Assembly: GCA_013698165.1 (NCBI GenBank)
Contig: JACCVN010000123.1
Coordinates: 1 to 5,451, forward strand
Source of the DNA: Parachlamydiaceae bacterium
GTDB lineage: Bacteria; Chlamydiota; Chlamydiia; Chlamydiales; Parachlamydiaceae
DNA length: 5,451 nt
Direction: 5' to 3'
The notes under the pieces: generated by a model
Databases searched by the model: none
What the model saw: the letters and a program-made list of their open reading frames with translations, nothing else
Told to the model about the DNA's origin: nothing
In this document: positions 1-5,264 of the stretch, piece after piece
How the letters are laid out: every line of letters begins with the position of its first letter
How positions within the stretch are numbered: the stretch's first letter is position 1
Position numbers and translations under genes: made by a program

Positions 1-185
1 CAATCAGTGGGGCTATTAGCGCACCTGCCGACAAAATCAAGACTCTTGTGCAAGCTAAAGAATTATCTTTTATGAATGCTGCAAAATCTGTTGCACGAGA
101 AATAGGTACAGTCAAAGGGAAAAAAAAATTTTCAATAGATATCTCTAACCGTGCAGTATATCTAGGCCTCTCACTTGCATATTGA
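1..185 (+). CDS. 3' end of an unrecognised protein gene (partial)
   Basis: The third forward frame is open from the window edge to a TGA at 183-185, giving the last 60 residues of a protein whose start lies outside. The other two frames are closed: one stops almost at once and the other after about 24 codons. The tail contains an Ala/Lys-rich, helix-like stretch, a KGKKKF basic patch encoded over a run of nine A (120-128), and ends in a more hydrophobic segment finishing LSLAY. I recognise no family or motif and propose no function. The A9 run is a possible slippage point, but nothing else suggests frameshifting. The following 327 bp separate it from a convergent gene, so this is the last gene of its transcription unit. 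Open reading frame plus plausible composition is the only support. Confidence 0.55.
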   Translation, partial: ISGAISAPADKIKTLVQAKELSFMNAAKSVAREIGTVKGKKKFSIDISNRAVYLGLSLAY

Positions 186-239
186 ATATACTCAATAATC
201 AACTACCTCAATATTTGCCTAGCCAGATGAAAAGTGAAT

Positions 240-258
240 AAGTTGGGCATCAACTTTT
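240..258 (+). terminator. Weak candidate terminator after the left-edge gene
   Basis: A 6-bp stem, AAGTTG (240-245) with CAACTT (251-256), encloses a 5-nt loop and runs into only four T before the run breaks. It lies 55 bp after the stop of the left-edge gene. The stem is short and A/T-rich, so efficiency would be low. Confidence 0.25.
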
Positions 259-358
259 ATAAATTAGAATAAGTCAAAATATTCATTCTATTTTCCGAAG
301 GATATTCTGTTTCTAAATCCGACTCAGAAATGTACCCTTTTACTTTTATCAGCAGGGT

Positions 359-401
359 CAGCACGGCTTGGTAGGCACCTGCGAGACGCAGCAGGCTACA
401 G
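359..401 (-). repeat. GC-rich repeat, left inverted copy
   Basis: Reverse-complemented, these 43 bases match 1083-1128 at every position except for one missing trinucleotide (GCA/CAG). The copy is clearly richer in G+C than its surroundings. The missing triplet shortens the hairpin arm that is perfect in the right copy: here only about 5 bp (CTGCG/CGCAG) pair without a bulge. It ends 111 bp beyond the CAP-gene stop and faces the other copy across that gene. Outside the 43 bases, similarity to the right copy fades quickly. Confidence 0.85.
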
Positions 402-424
402 TGGGTATGCTATAAAGCCAGCAT

Positions 425-452
425 AACCCTGAAAAGGGTTCATCTCTTTTTT
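425..452 (+). terminator. Candidate intrinsic terminator, plus strand
   Basis: AACCCT (425-430) pairs perfectly with AGGGTT (435-440) across a GAAA tetraloop of the stable GNRA class. A short spacer and six T (447-452) follow. The gap between stem and T run is longer than ideal. It could stop plus-strand transcripts before they run antisense into the CAP gene. An upstream stem (403-411 with 420-429) uses some of the same bases, so only one of the two can form. Confidence 0.35.
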
Positions 453-512
453 CTACATCGCAGCATTATTAGAATGGGTCTTCGCAGTCGCCCTCAATAG
501 TATGTTTCAGTT

Positions 513-1019
513 CTACTTGGAAGTCTTTCTCATGTTTGCAAATAGTTGAGTCAAGTAGCAGCGTCCATTTTTGCTAAAAGCAATTCCCATACCTGTTAAC
601 TTGTAATCTCCCAGAATATTTTTACGATGGCCAGGACTTTCCATCCATCCTTTTACAGCCTCTTTTAGGTAATCATTATAGCCGTAAAGATAAGCCACGT
701 TTTCTCCAACAGAACTTATGTTAGGTTGACACTGGATTTTTTTAGCGCGATTATCAAAACCATTATGACCAAAATCAACAGTACCTTCAGCCATATTAGT
801 GCTATGTTCTTTGGAAACTTCAGAAAGCAGCTCCCATTCTTTCAAACCTTTAAGGCCATATTTTGCGCGTTCTTCATTGATTAAAATAATCAATTGCTTC
901 TCTAAAAGTATTACCTCTTGTTTAGTAAAATACTTCTTCGGTTGCTGATTTTTAGCCTCAATTGAAAATGAAAAAAATGAACAACAGATAAATAACGCAA
1001 TGAAAATAGATTTGTACAT
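513..1019 (-). CDS. Secreted CAP (SCP/YkwD-like) domain protein
   Basis: The gene encodes 168 residues. Residues 1-22 form a signal peptide: MYKS, a hydrophobic core of Ile/Phe/Leu/Cys, and a likely cleavage near EA|KN, so the product should be exported. Residues about 42-162 form a bacterial YkwD-type CAP domain, with LINEERAKYG near the start, FGHNGF (His85), GENVAY (Glu106), WMESPGHRKNIL (His131) and a final YLTQLFA strand. His85, Glu106 and His131 correspond to the conserved pocket residues of the family; His72 in the first helix may join them. Cys97 and Cys154 are the only cysteines in the mature part and could form a disulfide. The length suits a single-domain protein with no wall-binding module. 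CAP proteins have varied roles (peptide or lipid binding, host interaction), so substrate and function stay open. The ATG at 1017-1019 is preceded by a weak GGGA 6 nt upstream and is the only start that includes the signal peptide. An inverted repeat brackets the gene, and there is no operon partner. Confidence 0.93.
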   Translation of the reverse strand: MYKSIFIALFICCSFFSFSIEAKNQQPKKYFTKQEVILLEKQLIILINEERAKYGLKGLKEWELLSEVSKEHSTNMAEGTVDFGHNGFDNRAKKIQCQPNISSVGENVAYLYGYNDYLKEAVKGWMESPGHRKNILGDYKLTGMGIAFSKNGRCYLTQLFANMRKTSK

Positions 1020-1082
1020 TGTGGTTCCCAGGTGAATTTGAAATATCGAGAAAAAAGATGGTAAGCATTGTGGTTAAACACT

Positions 1083-1128
1083 CTGTAGCCTGCTGCGTCT
1101 CGCAGCAGGTGCCTACCAAGCCGTGCTG
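1083..1128 (+). repeat. GC-rich repeat, right inverted copy
   Basis: This 46-base stretch is the reverse complement of 359-401 with one extra trinucleotide. It holds a perfect 9-bp hairpin, CCTGCTGCG (1089-1097) with CGCAGCAGG (1101-1109), around a 3-nt TCT loop. It starts 64 bp upstream of the CAP-gene ATG, so CAP transcription may start inside it or just downstream of it. Two copies in one short window, both outside recognised genes, suggest a dispersed intergenic repeat family. Copy number elsewhere is unknown. Confidence 0.85.
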
Positions 1129-1155
1129 CACCTGCAGCAGGCCGCAGCATGCTAC
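1085..1155. repeat. 71-bp nested palindromic element (REP/MITE-like)
   Basis: The ends are inverted repeats: GTAGCCTGCTGCG (1085-1097) against CGCAGCATGCTAC (1143-1155), 12 of 13 pairing. Inside are two further inverted pairs: the 9-bp hairpin at 1089-1109, and GCAGGTGC (1105-1112) with GCACCTGC (1128-1135). These compete with one another, so alternative cruciform or RNA folds are possible. Terminal inverted repeats, small size, high G+C and intergenic position resemble REP-type or miniature transposon-derived elements. No transposase and no clear target-site duplication is visible, so the class is inference. Confidence 0.6.
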
Positions 1156-1187
1156 GAGGGGGTCCAGAGGGTTTTTGACCTTTTTAT

Positions 1188-1208
1188 GGGGGAGGCGATG
1201 CCCCCCCC
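1188..1208. repeat. G5/C8 run hairpin beside the tRNA gene
   Basis: Five G (1188-1192) face a run of eight C (1201-1208) across the 8-nt spacer AGGCGATG, so the stem can slide. It lies 4 bp past the 3' end of the minus-strand tRNA. In the tRNA direction no T run follows, so it is not a standard intrinsic terminator, although the stem could still stall polymerase or shape the 3' end. The homopolymer may vary in length between isolates. Confidence 0.5.
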
Positions 1209-1212
1209 TAAA

Positions 1213-1299
1213 TGGAAGAGGTGAGATTCGAACTCACGTCACAATTGCTTGTGAATCTGTTTTCGAGACAGACGCATTCAGCCGCTCTGCCACTCTTCC
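1213..1299 (-). tRNA. tRNA-Ser, anticodon CGA
   Basis: The 87-nt gene folds as a class II tRNA. The acceptor stem is GGAAGAG (1299-1293) with CTCTTCC (1220-1214). The anticodon stem is TCTGT/ACAGA around the loop CTCGAAA, giving anticodon CGA at 1265-1263, which reads UCG. The long variable arm is CACAA/TTGTG with a GCAA loop, as serine tRNAs require. The T arm is GTGAG/CTCAC around TTCGAAT. The 3' CCA is not encoded and must be added by CCA nucleotidyltransferase. The discriminator base is A, whereas bacterial serine tRNAs usually have G. No convincing promoter was found directly upstream; the small ORF at 1353-1478 lies 53 bp upstream on the same strand and may be co-transcribed. Confidence 0.96.
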
Positions 1300-1352
1300 T
1301 GGAGACAATATTCATTGGTCAAACAAAGTATTTGGCTTTGTACTAGAGTTTA

Positions 1353-1478
1353 TTAGCATTTATCGCATGCAAGGATAGTGAGGCTTCTGTCAACTTCGCT
1401 GCATGTTGGGCAATGGCTGAATAGAGCAGAACAGTTTAGTAATAGAACGAAAGTTAGGATTAGAGTAGAAAAATTCAT
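1353..1478 (-). CDS. Putative 41-residue hydrophobic peptide with two CxxC motifs
   Basis: This short ORF begins at ATG 1478-1476 and ends with TAA at 1355-1353. A strong Shine-Dalgarno sequence GGAGGT (1487-1482) precedes the ATG, better than that of any other gene here, although the 4-nt spacing from GGAGG is short. Residues about 4-21 are a hydrophobic run (TLILTFVLLLNCSALF) fit for a membrane anchor or export signal, though without the usual Lys/Arg at the start. The tail has CPTC (23-26) and CDKC (38-41), a C-x2-C-x11-C-x2-C pattern like a zinc knuckle or a disulfide-bonded peptide. Cys16 sits in LLNC, a poor lipobox. It lies 25 bp past the ABC-F terminator and 53 bp before the tRNA gene. 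No clear promoter was seen, so readthrough may express it. I recognise no family. It may be a small membrane peptide, a type I toxin-like peptide, or a chance ORF. Confidence 0.45.
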   Translation of the reverse strand: MNFSTLILTFVLLLNCSALFSHCPTCSEVDRSLTILACDKC

Positions 1479-1481
1479 ATA

Positions 1482-1487
1482 ACCTCC
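1482..1487 (-). promoter_or_regulatory. Ribosome binding site of the 41-residue ORF
   Basis: GGAGGT lies 3 nt before the ATG at 1478 (4 nt from the GGAGG core). It is the only near-consensus Shine-Dalgarno sequence seen ahead of a start codon in this window, and it is the main reason for treating the small ORF as a gene. Confidence 0.5.
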
Positions 1488-1502
1488 AGGAGATTTTGAG
1501 GG

Positions 1503-1544
1503 ACATAAAAAAGAAGACTTTAACCATAAAAACTGGTCAAAGTC
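1503..1544 (-). terminator. Intrinsic terminator of the ABC-F gene
   Basis: On the minus strand, GACTTTGACC (1544-1535) pairs with GGTTAAAGTC (1525-1516) as a 10-bp stem with one G-U wobble and a 9-nt loop. The T-rich tract TTCTTTTTT follows at once. It lies 33 bp past the ABC-F stop codon. Read on the plus strand the wobble becomes an A-C mismatch and no T tract follows, so it acts in the minus direction only. Confidence 0.8.
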
Positions 1545-1577
1545 ACAGGAATTGTAAGAGGATTGGACACAAATTGT

Positions 1578-3389
1578 CTAGCTAAATTTCGCTTCAACCT
1601 TAGCTCTTTCAGCCATAAGTGCTTCCCAGGTGATGGTATGGCCCTGAATCTTGGCTGTGCGCTGAGAAGAGGCTTTCGACATCTCTTGAATGATACTTCC
1701 CTTTTCGCCTTTTCCAGAAAAGTTGAGGAGTTTTACGTGATCCGCCTCTTGCTCAGCTTCTAGTGTAGCGATTAATTTCTCAAGCTTTGCGATTTCTTGA
1801 TCGATAGGTTTTAGGGCTTTGGACCGTTCGTTAATCATTTCTGCGCGCTGCTGTTTGGAATCGCGTTGATCCACATTTTTTTTCTTTGTTTTGCCATATG
1901 CCGGTTCATCCCAACCATGTTTCTCTAAGAAAGTTTCGTAGTCACCTAGAAAAGTCTCTTGGCGGCCTTCATGGCAGATGACAATTCTGTCGAGCTGCAG
2001 ACGCTTAAGGATAAGTTCACTGTGGGTAACCATGACGACACTCCCTTGAAACTCCTCTAAAGCATCGATAAGGGCTTCGATCGACTCCATATCCAAGTGG
2101 TGGGTAGGTTCATCCAAAAGCAGAAGATTGCATGGCGAGGCTAATATTTTCCCCAGAAGTACCCGGCTTTTTTCGCCTCCTGAGAGCACTGCAGTGCGCT
2201 TTTCAGCCTGATCCCCGCTGAACATCATGAGACCGCAAAGCCTTTTAACCTCAGTCCTGTTAAGCTTGGGGTTTGCACCCCAGATTTCTTCTTCGATAGT
2301 ATTTTGCGGGTGTAGTCTTTGAATATTAGTTTGACCGAAGTAACCGATAGAAAGATTTTCCCAACGTTTGACAGAACCTCCAAGAGGTGAAAGGTCGCCG
2401 GCTAGAATACGGAGGATCGTAGATTTACCGCGGCCATTTTTTCCGATGATTGCGATATGTTCATCTTTCTCGATATCTAATGAAAAGTTTTCAACGATTT
2501 TCACTTCGGGAGTGTATGAGAAATATAAATTCTCAGCGCTGAGCATTTTCTTTCCAGGGAAGAACGCTTCATTAAAATGGAAATCCAACTGATAAAGATC
2601 TTTTAGCTTTTCCAGAGTAGGGATGCGTTGAAGAGCTTTTGCCTTTGACTGCGCTTGAGTCGCCTTAGAGGCTTTTGCCCCAAAGCGGTCGATAAAAGAT
2701 TGGAGATGGGCACGTTTTTTATCCAGGTTTTCGGCTGTGCGCGCATGGATCTCTTCTTCCTGAAGAATTTTGTCATAAAACTCAACAGTACCACCTTTAA
2801 CTTTCCGCACTCTTTGACGATGAATACCCATGGTGTGTGTTGCAACGGAATCAAGAAATTCGCGATCGTGAGAAATAAGGACGAACTCTCCTTTCCATTG
2901 TTGAAGGAATCTGGTAAACCAAGCGATTGAAATAATGTCTAGGTAATTTGTAGGTTCATCAAGGAGCAGACAGTCAGGCTCAGCGATAAGAACCTTCGCG
3001 AGATTCAAGCGCAACTGGAAGCCGCCGGATAACTGTTGAGGATCTAAGTACATTTGTTCGTCTTTGAATCCTAGGCCAAAAAGAATTTTCTCTGCTTTAT
3101 GCAGTGCATCCTCGTCACCCACAGGTAGAGCTAGCGCTGCCTCTTCTAATATGGTGGATTCGGTAAATTTAATATGTTGTTTTAGAATTCCCAACTTATA
3201 ATTTTTGCGCAGTACAACACTGCCTTCGTCCGGTCTTTCTTCGCCCGTTAAAATTCGAAAGAGTGTTGTCTTTCCCGAACCGTTACGTCCGACTAAAGCG
3301 CAGCGCTCTCCTTCTTGAATGCTGAAGGTGGCCTCCTCAAATAAGGGTAAGCCGTGGTATCCCATTGAAAGGGAGTCAACTTGTATCAT
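1578..3389 (-). CDS. ABC-F family ATPase, YheS-like ribosome-associated factor
   Basis: The 603-residue protein has two ATP-binding cassettes and no membrane segments, the layout of ABC-F proteins, which act on ribosomes rather than transport. Cassette 1 has Walker A GRNGSGKT (34-41), signature LSGGF (120-124), Walker B LLLDEP (141-146) and switch His174 in SHDRE. Cassette 2 has Walker A GKNGRGKS (316-323), LSGGE (402-406), LLLDEP (423-428) and His456 in an unusual VTHSE. The charged helical linker (about 205-275) contains LQSFIDRF, AKASKA and QAQSK, close to the tRNA-contacting linker of E. coli YheS. Gly237 stands where that linker has Arg. Residues about 495-603 form a Lys/Glu-rich, probably coiled-coil tail, as in YheS and Uup. 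The length fits the YheS group. ABC-F proteins bind the ribosomal E site and modulate stalled or early translation; the exact role here is inference, and an antibiotic-resistance function is not indicated. The ATG at 3387-3389 directly precedes the first strand of cassette 1; no Shine-Dalgarno sequence is evident. The gene diverges from the kinase gene and ends at a strong terminator. Confidence 0.93.
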   Translation of the reverse strand: MIQVDSLSMGYHGLPLFEEATFSIQEGERCALVGRNGSGKTTLFRILTGEERPDEGSVVLRKNYKLGILKQHIKFTESTILEEAALALPVGDEDALHKAEKILFGLGFKDEQMYLDPQQLSGGFQLRLNLAKVLIAEPDCLLLDEPTNYLDIISIAWFTRFLQQWKGEFVLISHDREFLDSVATHTMGIHRQRVRKVKGGTVEFYDKILQEEEIHARTAENLDKKRAHLQSFIDRFGAKASKATQAQSKAKALQRIPTLEKLKDLYQLDFHFNEAFFPGKKMLSAENLYFSYTPEVKIVENFSLDIEKDEHIAIIGKNGRGKSTILRILAGDLSPLGGSVKRWENLSIGYFGQTNIQRLHPQNTIEEEIWGANPKLNRTEVKRLCGLMMFSGDQAEKRTAVLSGGEKSRVLLGKILASPCNLLLLDEPTHHLDMESIEALIDALEEFQGSVVMVTHSELILKRLQLDRIVICHEGRQETFLGDYETFLEKHGWDEPAYGKTKKKNVDQRDSKQQRAEMINERSKALKPIDQEIAKLEKLIATLEAEQEADHVKLLNFSGKGEKGSIIQEMSKASSQRTAKIQGHTITWEALMAERAKVEAKFS

Positions 3390-3410
3390 GATAAAAATGC
3401 CAAAATAGAA

Positions 3411-3439
3411 TTGCTAATAAACTTCAAATCGATTATAAT
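3411..3439 (+). promoter_or_regulatory. Candidate promoter P1 for the sensor kinase gene
   Basis: TTGCTA (3411-3416, 4 of 6 to the -35 consensus) is followed after exactly 17 bp by TATAAT (3434-3439, a perfect -10). Transcription would start near 3446, giving a leader of about 25 nt. Confidence 0.5.
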
Positions 3440-3451
3440 AACGCTTATAAT
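3423..3451 (+). promoter_or_regulatory. Candidate promoter P2 for the sensor kinase gene
   Basis: TTCAAA (3423-3428, 4 of 6 to the -35 consensus) and TATAAT (3446-3451, perfect) are spaced by 17 bp. It overlaps P1, offset by 12 bp. The leader would be only about 13 nt, just covering the weak AAGAG site (3459-3463) that lies 7 nt before the ATG. Either promoter or both may be used. Confidence 0.5.
3432..3437 (-). promoter_or_regulatory. Candidate -10 element for the ABC-F gene
   Basis: The minus strand reads TATAAT here, a perfect -10, which would place the transcript start near 3425 and give a leader of about 36 nt before the ATG at 3389. No good -35 is visible at 16-18 bp (TTTTAG or similar). 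The hexamer is half of the palindrome ATTATAAT (3432-3439), shared with a plus-strand -10. Confidence 0.45.
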
Positions 3452-3470
3452 TTACTAAAAGAGAAATATA

Positions 3471-5234
3471 ATGTTAAGCTTTAGAAAGAAAATTCTCCTA
3501 TCATTTCTTGCCGTATTCTTCCTTCAGATTACTCTTATATTTCCTTTTGCTTCCCATTCCGCACGTTCAATGTTTAATAACGTAATGGAAGCTCGTACAA
3601 GTGAAATCATTCATAACATCGAAACTGCTCCGGATGAAGTTCAGCTCATTCAATATCTAAAGAACCAAAAAGCAATTATTTTCTTTAGGGTCAGTGTAAT
3701 ATCCAACGAACGTAAAATTCTCTATGATTCTCACACAAAATCGATTTTAGGTGCTAGCTTTAGTACAGATTATATTGTTAATCATCCCGAAGTAGAAGAA
3801 GCTTTCGATAAAGGTGTGGGCGTTCATGAAGAATGGTCTCAAATTTTAGGTCAAAAGCTCATCTATTTGGCTAAAACATTTGACTTTCATGGGAAGCCTT
3901 ATGTCGTGCGCACAGCTTTCCCTTACCAAAACGTATCACAACTTATCCAAGAATTTGAATTCGGATTTTTAGTATTAGTTAGTTTTATTCTTTTGCTGTT
4001 TAGCATTATCACTTGGTTCATTATTCATCACCTTACTAAGCCGATTCAAAAAATTGTTCAGATAGCAAAAACTTATCAAGAAAACTCTGTCAACAGCATC
4101 CCTACGATCGATATTAACAACTACAATCCTTACGATGAATTTGGCAAACTTGCGCGCACTTTGAACTCGCTATCAGGAAAAATCCAAAGGCAAATTAATA
4201 CCCTTACCACCGAACGGAATGAAAAAGAAGCAATCTTAGAATCTTTAGTAGAAGGTGTTATCGCAGTAGATATCAACATGGTGGTCACTTACGCCAATCA
4301 CAGCGCTTTAGAACTACTTGAAATCAAGTACGGCGATCTTGTGGGACGTTCTTTAGTCACCTTTAAGCATCAAAAATGCTATACTCTATTGATCAGCTGT
4401 CAAAAAGAAAGAAAAGTCCTTACCGATACTTTAGTTCTTGGCACTCCCGATAAAAAAGTTTATTTAGACCTTGTGGCTGCTCCCAAAAAGGAAAATGCCG
4501 GAGCGATCCTGGTGATAGAAGACAAATCGATTCATAATCGCATGCTTCAAATGCGCAAAGACTTTATTGCCAATGCTTCCCATGAGCTAAAAACTCCCCT
4601 CACAATTATTCAAGGCTTTGCCGAAACCTTGCATGATATTCCTGACCTTCCCAGGGAGATGGTTGAAGAAATTACAAATAAAATTATGCGAAATAGTCAC
4701 CGCATGTCGCTATTAATTAAAGATTTACTAACGCTCTCTGACACTGAAGACCACTCTTCTATGCGCTTGGAAAAGGTCGATATCAATCAAATTATTGAAA
4801 GTTGTACAAATCTATTGCGTGATGCTTATCCTGATGCCTTAGTCATTCTTGATCTTCCCACCGACAGCATTATTTTTGGCATCAACAATTTACTTGAAAT
4901 GACGTTGATGAACTTGATCGAAAATGCCCTTAAGTATTCTCTAGCACCTGCAAACGTTAAAATTACTGTTTCAAAGACGATTACAGGCATTACGATCATG
5001 ATCGCTGATAAAGGAATTGGAATTCCCGCAGCAGATATCCCCCATATTTTTGAACGTTTCTATACTGTTGACAAAGCGCATTCACGTAAGCTTGGCGGTT
5101 CAGGTTTAGGCCTATCGATCGTAGAAAATGTGATCCTTAAACATTCCGGTAAAATCAGCGTCGCTTCAGAAGTTGGCTCTGGAACGACATTTACTATTAC
5201 ATTGCCATATAAGCCTAAAAAAGCTACTCCTTAA
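3471..5234 (+). CDS. Membrane sensor histidine kinase, PhoR/WalK-type
   Basis: This 587-residue protein is a complete two-component sensor kinase. A membrane segment (about 8-26) is followed by an extracytoplasmic sensor region (27-163), a second membrane segment (164-185), a HAMP linker (about 186-240, LTKPIQKI then DEFGKLA), and a PAS domain (about 250-350, opening ILESLVEGVIAVD). The HisKA domain carries the phospho-acceptor His371 in NASHELKTPL. The ATPase domain shows the N box around Asn481/Asn485 (NLIENALKY), G1 box DKGIGIP (513-519), F box FERFY (527-531) and G2 box GGSGLGLSIV (542-551). All catalytic motifs are intact. Domain order and length match the PhoR/WalK group, but the ligand cannot be read from sequence, so no symbol is given. 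It would autophosphorylate and pass the phosphate to a response regulator, which is not next to it here. The ATG at 3471 gives a full N-terminal membrane segment; AAGAG 7 nt upstream is a weak ribosome site. The gene diverges from the ABC-F gene. Confidence 0.95.
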   Translation: MLSFRKKILLSFLAVFFLQITLIFPFASHSARSMFNNVMEARTSEIIHNIETAPDEVQLIQYLKNQKAIIFFRVSVISNERKILYDSHTKSILGASFSTDYIVNHPEVEEAFDKGVGVHEEWSQILGQKLIYLAKTFDFHGKPYVVRTAFPYQNVSQLIQEFEFGFLVLVSFILLLFSIITWFIIHHLTKPIQKIVQIAKTYQENSVNSIPTIDINNYNPYDEFGKLARTLNSLSGKIQRQINTLTTERNEKEAILESLVEGVIAVDINMVVTYANHSALELLEIKYGDLVGRSLVTFKHQKCYTLLISCQKERKVLTDTLVLGTPDKKVYLDLVAAPKKENAGAILVIEDKSIHNRMLQMRKDFIANASHELKTPLTIIQGFAETLHDIPDLPREMVEEITNKIMRNSHRMSLLIKDLLTLSDTEDHSSMRLEKVDINQIIESCTNLLRDAYPDALVILDLPTDSIIFGINNLLEMTLMNLIENALKYSLAPANVKITVSKTITGITIMIADKGIGIPAADIPHIFERFYTVDKAHSRKLGGSGLGLSIVENVILKHSGKISVASEVGSGTTFTITLPYKPKKATP

Positions 5235-5250
5235 AATATCACTGTAAAAT

Positions 5251-5264
5251 ATCTATCTATCTAT
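5251..5264. repeat. ATCT tetranucleotide microsatellite
   Basis: ATCT occurs three times in tandem plus two further bases, preceded by one TATCT-like unit and followed by imperfect units (ATATATCTGTCT). It lies between the kinase stop and the next start codon, 59 bp before that start. Length change would alter leader or promoter spacing, but no promoter could be placed there with confidence. Confidence 0.6.

Larger units (their letters stand above)
186..512. other. Intergenic gap between convergent genes
   Basis: This 327-bp stretch lies between the stop of the left-edge gene and the stop of the CAP-protein gene. It holds a weak hairpin with a short T run at 240-258 (AAGTTG/CAACTT), the left copy of the GC-rich repeat (359-401), a pair of mutually exclusive hairpins (403-440), and a T run at 447-452. 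ATG-initiated ORFs on both strands are about 15 codons or shorter. One minus-strand frame is open from 409 down to a stop at 257-259 but has no convincing start. No RNA family was recognised. Confidence 0.6.

Noticed and set aside
958..1068. 36-residue upstream ORF overlapping the CAP start; its ATG (1068-1066) shares the 10-bp context AACCACAATG with the CAP ATG
   Set aside because: It is out of frame with the CAP gene, has no Shine-Dalgarno sequence, and its hydrophobic end is the shadow of the signal peptide. The 10-bp duplication may be chance.
911..1150. 79-codon minus-strand ORF starting inside the repeat
   Set aside because: It overlaps the CAP signal-peptide region in another frame; its Ala/Gly/Arg-rich start is just the translated GC-rich repeat.
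1162..1185. Plus-strand GGTC/GACC hairpin followed by five T
   Set aside because: A four-pair stem with a 12-nt loop is too weak to call a terminator.
1213..1299. tRNA 3' end as an integration (att) site for the repeat/CAP segment
   Set aside because: No second copy of the T-arm/acceptor sequence and no integrase gene are visible in the window.
1019..1378. 119-codon plus-strand ORF
   Set aside because: It runs across the repeat, the whole tRNA gene and the antisense of the small ORF; its composition follows those features and it has no ribosome site.
1563..1763. 66-codon plus-strand ORF
   Set aside because: It is antisense to the well-supported ABC-F coding sequence, with no motif or ribosome site.
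2368..2930. Several 74-91 codon ORFs on both strands
   Set aside because: All lie within the ABC-F gene in other frames and show no independent support.
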